This document shows, one piece after another, positions 30,769 through 37,902 of a stretch of DNA of 64,000 bases. The DNA is from Candidatus Jettenia caeni (GTDB lineage Bacteria > Planctomycetota > Brocadiia > Brocadiales > Brocadiaceae). The position numbers were made by a program, and so were the translations under genes. Within the stretch, counting starts at the first letter, position 1, and each line of letters begins with the position of its first letter. The stretch lies in assembly GCA_000296795.1 (NCBI GenBank), contig BAFH01000002.1, forward strand, positions 714,686-778,685, given 5' to 3'. The notes below the pieces were generated by a model. The model searched no databases and was not told the DNA's origin. It saw only the letters and a list, made by a program, of their open reading frames with translations.

Positions 30769-31818
30769 TTATTGTACATTATCGCCTGGTTCTGAAAATT
30801 CATCAATCTGCTTATTCTCATTGCTAATCTCATAGTACTTATCAATGATAGTAAGAACCTCTTCGGTCAGATTAGGTACAAACTGAGTATTTATCCCTTC
30901 CGTGATAATTTCGAGCGCCTTTTCATGAGAAAATTTTTTACGGTAATGCCTGTCAGAAGTTAAGGCATCGTAAACATCTATTATAGAGAAAATGGCAGCC
31001 TCATAAGGAATTTCTGTTTCCTTCAGGCCATCAGGATAACCCTGACCGTTATACCATTCGTGATGATGACGCACAATTGGCAAGCTTTCTTTTAAAAAAT
31101 TTATAGGCTCAAGAATATTATAACCGATCTCAGGATGTCGCTTCATTAAAAGAAATTCATCCGCAGTAAGATAGTTTGGTTTCATAAGTACTGTATCACT
31201 TACACCAATCTTTCCTATATCGTGAAGGAATGCGCCATACCGCAAAACTTCAATTTTTGATTTACTCATGCCAAGTTCGTCGGCCACTAAAGAAAATAGC
31301 CAGGATACATTCTTCGAGTGAGTTGCTGTATAAGAATCTTTAGCATCTATCGCAAGTAAAAGAGCATGTGCAGTTGAAAAGAAATTCTTATGAACAGCCA
31401 TCTTCAGATTGTATACCAGCATATCCTTTTTTGATAATTCATTACGGTAGTTAAGAGCCTTATCTACCGCTGCATGTATTTCGGAAAGATTGAAGGGTTT
31501 TATAATATAATCAAATGCGCCATTTCGTAAAGCAGTGATCGCAGTTTGTGAGGAAGGGTATGCTGTAATCATAACTATTGGGATTGTAGAATTAATAGAT
31601 TGCATTTGCTTAAGAAAATCTAAGCCATTTGACTTTGGCATTCGTATATCAAGGAATATCATTTCTGGTTTAATACTTTTTAGATTATTCAGTGCTTCAT
31701 TAACACTTGATAATGTAAAAACGGAATACCTGTCTTTTAGAGTCATTTTTAATGATTCTCTTACACCAAGATCATCATCGATTACCAGTATATTTGCTGA
31801 TTTAGTTTTTTGTTCCAT
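30769..31818 (-). CDS. Response regulator with HD-GYP phosphodiesterase domain
   Basis: A 349-residue cytoplasmic protein. The receiver domain (about 8-125) shows IDDDLGVRES, the phospho-acceptor Asp in MIFLDIRMPKSNG and the lysine in YIIKPFN. The HD-GYP domain (about 150-330) shows FLHDIGKIGVSD, RHPEIGYNIL, HHEWYNGQGYPDGLK and IDVYDALTSDRHYR. HD-GYP proteins hydrolyse cyclic di-GMP. An AGAGGAATTATCAT ribosome region precedes ATG. It is divergent from the second regulator across about 1 kb. No partner kinase is adjacent on this strand. Confidence 0.93.
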   Translation of the reverse strand: MEQKTKSANILVIDDDLGVRESLKMTLKDRYSVFTLSSVNEALNNLKSIKPEMIFLDIRMPKSNGLDFLKQMQSINSTIPIVMITAYPSSQTAITALRNGAFDYIIKPFNLSEIHAAVDKALNYRNELSKKDMLVYNLKMAVHKNFFSTAHALLLAIDAKDSYTATHSKNVSWLFSLVADELGMSKSKIEVLRYGAFLHDIGKIGVSDTVLMKPNYLTADEFLLMKRHPEIGYNILEPINFLKESLPIVRHHHEWYNGQGYPDGLKETEIPYEAAIFSIIDVYDALTSDRHYRKKFSHEKALEIITEGINTQFVPNLTEEVLTIIDKYYEISNENKQIDEFSEPGDNVQ

Positions 31819-32833
31819 ATGATAATTCCTCTAATCCAGAATTATGACGCATTTTTTGTACCAACTTGCTTTGAGAGTTTGGTAATGAATTGTATCTTAC
31901 TTGTATTTGAGACTAATTATTCATAGCGTAATTTAGAAAGAGAATTTCATGGAAAATTTTACACAAAAGCTATATTAATAAACACTTAAGTATTATCATA
32001 AGTAAAGACCGTCCATCTTTTTATTATTTCGCATTAGACTATCTAAACATCTCAAAACTTAACTATCTATCAACTTACAAGTTAAGATAAATTTTGTAAT
32101 CTTATTAACAGTATAAAAATTGGAAACTAACTTCTGGTTTATGTATTGATTATCCACTGTCTATTTTAGACAAAAATGTTCACTATTACCCAGAATTGAA
32201 CACTTATTATTGGATTTTATTTTAATAAAGATATAAAATTTTCAGAAAAATTTATAAATTTTTAGATGACTAATAAAGAGATGCAGGAGAGTTGGGAAAG
32301 CAAGGCATCCACATAATATTTTTTCAAAAACCTTAACGTTTTATTGAATTGCCAGATTATTAAATAATGGCTAACATAAAAAATACCTTAAGTATTTAAC
32401 GCATTGAATAATCATTCTCTGCACGCAGCAACCTTAAAGCGAATATTATCAAAGAACAATATAGCCTTGTAAATGTCTATTTCAATAGCTATAGTATGAG
32501 GCGTTATAATTTAATAGTAATGATTGCTTTTGTCAATATATATTCAATAAATGAATACAACATAATTATTATAGTATTATGTTGGAATTACCTTGCCTAA
32601 ATAATTTTTGGGATCAGAAATAAATCAACCATGTTGTCACTAAATTATTTAAACATGGGTATAAAAATTGCGATCTTAACTGCAGTATTCAAACTAAGAT
32701 ATTGTGATAAAATTTTTCCAAAGTATTACCGAATTATATCTTAGATATAACTTTTCTATTATCATAATAAGGCAAGTTCGAACATAATTTTGACATTATT
32801 GTATACTTTTAGTGGATTAATGAGGAGGTGACT
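31819..32833. other. 1-kb AT-rich divergent spacer between two response regulators
   Basis: About 1015 bases without a supportable gene, unusually long here. It holds two adjacent inverted repeats (32541-32557 and 32558-32584) and paired CTTAAGTATT motifs near 31985 and 32392. It probably contains promoters and operators for both regulators; a small RNA is possible. Confidence 0.5.
32541..32584. promoter_or_regulatory. Adjacent inverted repeats in the regulator spacer
   Basis: TATTCA-N5-TGAATA (32541-32557) is followed directly by CAACATAAT-N9-ATTATGTTG (32558-32584), both perfect. They lie about 250 bases before the plus-strand regulator. Confidence 0.4.
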
Positions 32834-34318
32834 ATGTACTCTTTTCTCGTAGTCTCAAATGATAATTCAGTTTGCAATTTTTTTAAAAAGAATTTAGATG
32901 GAGACTATATAGTTTATGCTGCCAGAACACCTGACGAAGCATTACAAATATTCCTCGATAGAGACATAGATGTAACTTTCCTTGATATTCTTTTATCTGA
33001 TGATGGGGCAAATAAATTGTTGGAAACGCTTCGCCAGGCAAATCAAGACCCAATGATTGTTACGTTAATTCCAGAATCGCAACCAACATTATCTGAAGAG
33101 GCTATAAAATTGGGAGCTTATGAATTTCTTGAAAAACCTTTTAAAAAAGAAACAATACAGCTTGTTGCAAAGAGAGCGCTGGAAAAACAGGAACTTAAAA
33201 GAGAGCTTGGTTTCATCCAATCACAAATAAAAAGTTTAAAACCCGAAGATACTAGATCTTCTGAGTTAACATTTAATAAACAGCCAACCGTTAGTAATCT
33301 GCACCTGGCATACAAAGAAGTCTTCCAGAAATTCTCGAAGGCATTAACGCAGGTTTATGACCTTGGGAAGCTTGCTGATTCGATTGTTGATGCAATTGCT
33401 GATATATTCAAAGTGGGAAAAATAGTGTTTATGCTGGTAAATAAACATGAGGGTCTTAGCAGGCCTTATCGTTGTCTGGGTTTTGATGAAGTAACTGCCA
33501 GAAGTATTTTCTTTACCAACAACCAGGGTATCATATTATGGCTATCCAAGAACCATCAGATATTAAATAAGGATGTTATAGATAGAGAAATTACCACGAA
33601 TAAATTAACTATGCGTGAAGTAATAAATGTACAGAAGGAAATAAATCTTTTGCAAGCGCAATTATGTATACCTATCTTTGCTAATGGAAATCTCAGTTGT
33701 GTAATCGCCTTGGGTAATAAGATTACCGGTAAGGTGTTTTTTGATGAGGATATTGAATTATTATCTATGTTGGCAGGATACATAGGCATGGCTGTGGAGA
33801 ATGCATTCCTTTATCAGGAGGTAAATCTCAGGAAAATTCATAATGAGAATGTATTGGAAAATATTCCTTACGGTATAATTGCTATAAATACAGCATATAA
33901 GATTAACACCTTCAATAGAAGTGCTTCAAAGATGTTAAATATTTCTTCTCATGATGTATTGGGAAAGGATGTTAAGTATATTGGCTCTCTCTTTGCCGAT
34001 TTTCTCCTGAGAACTTTAAAAGAGAAAAAAACATATAAGATGAAAGAGGTCACACATCCGGTTACCCAAGCTACTTATGATGTCAGTACATCTTTATTGT
34101 TAGACTCTTATACAGAAATTGGCGCAATTATGATATTTTCAGATCTGAGCGAGGTTGTAAAATTAGAAACAAAGATAAAGGAATTAGAAAAATTAGTAAT
34201 CGGATATTTAGGTAACTCTGAGAATGCAATTCCTCATGATGTAACACAGGCGGTTACCGATCTGTCTAAAGATTGGATTTCCGAACGTCAACGGTTAAGT
34301 TTAAAGCAGGATTCATAG
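32834..34318 (+). CDS. Response regulator with GAF and PAS domains
   Basis: A 494-residue protein starting at ATG 32834 after GAGGAGG; GTG 32828 overlaps that site. Receiver domain about 1-125, with DVTFLDILLSDDG (acceptor Asp) and FLEKPFKKE. A GAF domain lies about 165-330 (LCIPIFANGNLSCVIALGNK, LLSMLAGYIGMAVENA) and a PAS domain about 345-445 (VLENIPYGIIAINTAYKINTFNRSASKML). No histidine kinase, GGDEF or DNA-binding domain follows, so the output is protein-protein contact or ligand sensing. The GAF-PAS part closely resembles the same region in the histidine kinase at 37903-40473, which suggests they work together or share ancestry. Confidence 0.85.
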   Translation: MYSFLVVSNDNSVCNFFKKNLDGDYIVYAARTPDEALQIFLDRDIDVTFLDILLSDDGANKLLETLRQANQDPMIVTLIPESQPTLSEEAIKLGAYEFLEKPFKKETIQLVAKRALEKQELKRELGFIQSQIKSLKPEDTRSSELTFNKQPTVSNLHLAYKEVFQKFSKALTQVYDLGKLADSIVDAIADIFKVGKIVFMLVNKHEGLSRPYRCLGFDEVTARSIFFTNNQGIILWLSKNHQILNKDVIDREITTNKLTMREVINVQKEINLLQAQLCIPIFANGNLSCVIALGNKITGKVFFDEDIELLSMLAGYIGMAVENAFLYQEVNLRKIHNENVLENIPYGIIAINTAYKINTFNRSASKMLNISSHDVLGKDVKYIGSLFADFLLRTLKEKKTYKMKEVTHPVTQATYDVSTSLLLDSYTEIGAIMIFSDLSEVVKLETKIKELEKLVIGYLGNSENAIPHDVTQAVTDLSKDWISERQRLSLKQDS

Positions 34319-34830
34319 CATAGATGCATTTAATATTCTTTTATTTCCTCCTAAAATAGATTTTTTGACTATAAATTCGCCTTAGTTCGATAAAAGAGGA
34401 TAAAGTAATATCATTTCATTTATGCATGAGCAAATAATTCTTTGAATAGAGTATCTTATGGTATCTCTGATAATTCAGGAAAGAGTCACAATTTTCTCTT
34501 CCCCTTCTCAATGTGCCTATATATCTTATGGAAATGGCATGTGAATAATTTAGCTAGCGCTTGATTAACAAAGAGATAATTACCAAATCAGTTTCTTCTC
34601 AAGTAGCTCATCAGATTCTATCCCATCAAAGACTCAAAAGTCTGCAGTATCATCTGTTGCAATATCTTAAACACTTGTGCGATAAGATATTTTATCTTAC
34701 TGTCTTCAAAATTATTGCCTTTTATAAATGTCAAAGTGGTGAAATTTAGGAATAGATAATTAAGAAATCAGACTATCTAGCGTAATTGTTTTTTGCTATC
34801 TCAATCTATGCAATTTTTAGGAGGCTTGTT
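34319..34830. other. Spacer before the radical SAM operon
   Basis: 512 bases with no supportable gene. A short frame at 34561-34749 has no ribosome site and no recognisable protein features. The true gene start at 34831 follows TAGGAGG. Confidence 0.45.
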
Positions 34831-35022
34831 ATGGACAATTCTCAAAGCATAGACCTTATGCTATGGAATTCATTTATGGGAAAGGCCTATTCTCTTAGTG
34901 ACTGCTTTAAAGAGAATGGTATTGGAGTACTCGCGAGGGCTTGCAGGAATGCAGGGTTTGATATTACGATTGAAGATCCAGCGCAAATCGAATTTTATAC
35001 CTCATTCACAAAAATGATTTAA
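34831..35022 (+). pseudogene. N-terminal fragment of a frameshifted B12-binding radical SAM gene
   Basis: ATG 34831 has AGGAGG seven bases upstream. It encodes 63 residues (MDNSQSIDLMLWNSFMGKAY...) ending at a stop (35020-35022) just after a run of five A. Reading one base back at that run joins it to the frame of the next gene without a gap (FTKNDLTQKLSELAFRIFHKE). The fragment is therefore the natural N-terminus of the following protein. Either an A was lost from a six-A run, or this is a sequencing error, or the ribosome shifts by -1. Confidence 0.75.
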
Positions 35023-35144
35023 CGCAAAAATTATCAGAACTTGCCTTTCGTATCTTCCATAAGGAACGTGTTGAAGATATTGTATCTTTAAGAGGAGAAT
35101 GGAATCTGCTTCAGGATAATCTCACAAAAATTGTTAAAAAAAGA

Positions 35145-36614
35145 ATGGAGAACTATATTGATGCCTTGGCGACGAAGATAGGCAAGAAGCGAGTAAAAGT
35201 ACTTGGTATAAAAACCTGGCTTGGAGATAGATTTGTATACTCCGAAAAGCTTGCGCAAAGGGTCCATGAATTGAGTCCGGATACATTAGTTATTGCCGGC
35301 GGACCACAGGTTAATCAATTTAAGACAAACGCATTAGAAAAAAGCCCCTTTGACTTTTGTATAGATGTCGAGGGTGAAATAACCCTAATAAAAATTATTA
35401 CCCTGGTAAAAGAGATGTATGCTCAGGGAGGTACAAAACCTGATGTAATAAAAAAGATTATTTCCCTTGCTGAAGCTGATGAAATTCCTAATCTGATATA
35501 CAGAAGCAGTAACGGCAAGGTAAAAGAAACAACTATTCAAAGACTTCCTTTAAACTCAAAACTTTTTCCTTTTTATGAGAAGGATGATGGAAAGGTAGAT
35601 ATAGCAGTAATCCATGAATCCTCAGGATGCTATTATGGAAAGTGTAACTTTTGTACACATCCCAATATTACCGGAAGGTATCAGAGCCGGGATATTCATC
35701 TAACTATTGATGAAATTAAGGAAACGATCCGGGAGCTGGGTATCGGACTTTTCAGATTTGCCGGCTCTACCACACCTGTTTCTCTTGCCAAACGGATTGC
35801 AGATGCAGTAGTAAAAGAAGGCTTAATTATAGAGTACTCTATGTTTGTGCGGGCAGAACGTGGGGCAAGGGAACGAATGGCGGAGTTAATTGATTCTTAT
35901 GAGAGAATTGTAAGCTCAGGGCTTCGGGCTGTTTTCATGGGTGTTGAAGCTGCTAACGATGAAATCCTTACAAAAGTCATGAACAAAGGTAATTCTGTAG
36001 AAGATATTTATTTTACCATTAAAGCCATAAAGCAGGCATCATATAATCAAAGAAAATATCTTGACGTAGGACTAAGTTTTATATATCCTTGCCCATTACC
36101 CCATGATAGTGATGTAAATCATGAGCAAGTTTTGGAAGAGAATTTATGTTTACTTCATAAATTAAAAAATGAGGATTATAAGCCAGATTCCATTCTCATA
36201 ACCCCTGGCGCACCGTTGCCTGCAACAAACTGGCAATTAGAACCCAAACAATTTGGCTTCGAACTGCCTGAAGGTTATATGCAAACTATTTTACGCTATG
36301 AATATGAGCTAACAAAGGATCCAAGTACATGGCCTGAACTAAATATCTCCTTACATGGAATAAAGTTTTTGGATATGCTTAAGATGGCCGGACTCATGGA
36401 GAAAAAGGTTCGGGAAATGGGTTATCCGGTTAACATTTCTGATGAACATTGTCTTGCAGCAAGAAGTGCAGGATTTATGGGTCAAAAAGGGCTGGAAGAA
36501 TTTAAGATGAGGAGTGATTTGGCTTTACTAACTACAGATTACAGTTTCCTTAGAGATGTTTACCAAAGGATAAATATGTACAGCCGTAAATTAGCCGAGA
36601 AAAACGCTCTTTAA
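35145..36614 (+). CDS. B12-binding-domain radical SAM protein (main part)
   Basis: From the first ATG after the frameshift, 489 residues; the frame is open further upstream and the intact protein would be about 594. The N-terminal half is a cobalamin-binding-like Rossmann domain (TLVIAGGPQVNQ, DFCIDVEGEITLI). The radical SAM cluster motif is CYYGKCNFC near residue 164, spaced CX4CX2C, followed by FRFAGSTTPVSL and a TIM-barrel-like region (FMGVEAANDEILTKVMNKG). B12 radical SAM enzymes do methyl transfers and ring or carbon-skeleton rearrangements. It lies 34 bases before the ketoacyl synthase gene, so a role in modifying a fatty-acyl or polyketide chain is a fair inference. Confidence 0.8.
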   Translation: MENYIDALATKIGKKRVKVLGIKTWLGDRFVYSEKLAQRVHELSPDTLVIAGGPQVNQFKTNALEKSPFDFCIDVEGEITLIKIITLVKEMYAQGGTKPDVIKKIISLAEADEIPNLIYRSSNGKVKETTIQRLPLNSKLFPFYEKDDGKVDIAVIHESSGCYYGKCNFCTHPNITGRYQSRDIHLTIDEIKETIRELGIGLFRFAGSTTPVSLAKRIADAVVKEGLIIEYSMFVRAERGARERMAELIDSYERIVSSGLRAVFMGVEAANDEILTKVMNKGNSVEDIYFTIKAIKQASYNQRKYLDVGLSFIYPCPLPHDSDVNHEQVLEENLCLLHKLKNEDYKPDSILITPGAPLPATNWQLEPKQFGFELPEGYMQTILRYEYELTKDPSTWPELNISLHGIKFLDMLKMAGLMEKKVREMGYPVNISDEHCLAARSAGFMGQKGLEEFKMRSDLALLTTDYSFLRDVYQRINMYSRKLAEKNAL

Positions 36615-36648
36615 TAAATAAAGATATTCTTTAAGGAGGAAAAGCTCA

Positions 36649-37893
36649 ATGGTTACGAGGCGCGCTGTTATTACTGGCTTGGGAATATTGGCACCAAATG
36701 GGAATGGGAAAGATGAGTACTGGGATGCGCTTATTCATGGAAGGTCAGGTATAAGAAAGATCGTTTCTTTTGATCCCTCTCCTTTCAGTACACAAATCGC
36801 TGGTGAGGTAAAAAATTTTGATCCTTGCGATTATTTTGATCCAAAATTGGTCAAAAGAAGTGGAAGATTCACTCACTTTGGTGTTGCAACAGCAAAGATG
36901 GCAGTAGCAGATTCCGGCATTAATTTAAACAGAGAGAATCGAGATAGATTCGGGGTATGTTTTGGATCAACGATAGGGGCTGAGAATGATATATATGAGG
37001 GTCAACATAAGAAATTCTTAGACTCTGGCCCAAAGGCTGTTAGCCGCTTTACTGCTCCTGAATTTACACCTCATGTAACAACTGGTTATATATGTTCGGA
37101 ATTAAATATTGCCGGGCCTAATTCTACATTGTGTTCAGGATGTTCAACCGGACTTGATGTTGTAAATTGGGGTTATAATATGGTAAAACAAGGAACAGTA
37201 GATGTGGCAATTGTAGGAAGTGCAGATGCCCCAATCTTTCCTTTTGCCATGGCAACTTTCTGTGCTTTGGGAATTCTTTCAAAAAGAAATGAAGAACCTG
37301 AGGTGGCCTCACGACCATATGATAAGGATCGTGATGGTATGGTACTTAGTGAGGGTGGCGCAGCAATAGTGATTGAGGAATTGAATCATGCTGTAAACAG
37401 AGGTGCAGATATATATGCTGAGATTATATCCTATGCATCTGCAAGTGATGGGCAAGATGTTGTTCGGGTTGATGCTAATGGGCTAGGATTAGTCACCGCA
37501 TTGGAACAAGCATTGAATTCCGGAAAGATTAGAAAAGAAGAGATAGACTATATTTGTGCTCACGGAAACGCCATTCCTAGTTATGATGTGTCAGAAACAA
37601 ATGCCTTTAAGTCGTTTTTCGGGGAACATGCATATAAAATTCCGATAAGTTCCATTAAATCCATGACTGGTCAGGCTTATGCTGCCGGAGGTAGTTTTCA
37701 AGTAGTAGCAACGAGTCTCATTATAAAAAATGGAATTATTTCTCCTACAATTAATTTAGATGTGCCAGATTCCCTTTGTGATCTAGACTATGTTCCGCAC
37801 CATGCCAGATATTTCAACATGGATACAGCATTAATAAATAGCCATAGTGTCGGTGGTACACATGCCGTGCTCGTATTAAGAAAATATTTATAG
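36649..37893 (+). CDS. Atypical beta-ketoacyl synthase (FabF-like), Cys-His-Gln
   Basis: A 414-residue thiolase-fold protein of the FabF/KAS II family, starting after AAGGAGG. The nucleophile Cys165 is in SGCSTG and His305 is in CAHGN. The second catalytic histidine, normally in KSMTGH, is Gln342 (KSMTGQ). The gatekeeper loop NSFGFGGTN reads NSHSVGGTH, so the Phe is Val. KAS III uses Cys-His-Asn, so a C-H-Q enzyme might condense but decarboxylate differently, prime chains or act as a partner subunit. It lies between the radical SAM gene (34 bases) and the kinase (10 bases). Anammox genomes contain several radical SAM plus ketoacyl synthase clusters proposed for ladderane lipids. Confidence 0.88.
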   Translation: MVTRRAVITGLGILAPNGNGKDEYWDALIHGRSGIRKIVSFDPSPFSTQIAGEVKNFDPCDYFDPKLVKRSGRFTHFGVATAKMAVADSGINLNRENRDRFGVCFGSTIGAENDIYEGQHKKFLDSGPKAVSRFTAPEFTPHVTTGYICSELNIAGPNSTLCSGCSTGLDVVNWGYNMVKQGTVDVAIVGSADAPIFPFAMATFCALGILSKRNEEPEVASRPYDKDRDGMVLSEGGAAIVIEELNHAVNRGADIYAEIISYASASDGQDVVRVDANGLGLVTALEQALNSGKIRKEEIDYICAHGNAIPSYDVSETNAFKSFFGEHAYKIPISSIKSMTGQAYAAGGSFQVVATSLIIKNGIISPTINLDVPDSLCDLDYVPHHARYFNMDTALINSHSVGGTHAVLVLRKYL

Positions 37894-37902
37894 AAAGAGA
37901 TT

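Noticed and set aside
34561-34749. 62-codon frame in the spacer before the radical SAM operon
   Set aside because: No ribosome site, no recognisable protein features, and the next real start with AGGAGG is at 34831.
35631-35661. CX4CX2C spacing of the radical SAM motif as a novelty
   Set aside because: The spacing is real, but I recall similar spacing in other B12-type radical SAM proteins, so it is not clearly new.
34831-36614. Classic programmed -1 frameshift site at the radical SAM split
   Set aside because: The sequence ACAAAAATG is not an X-XXY-YYZ heptamer in the right phase and I see no strong downstream pseudoknot; a simple indel is more likely.
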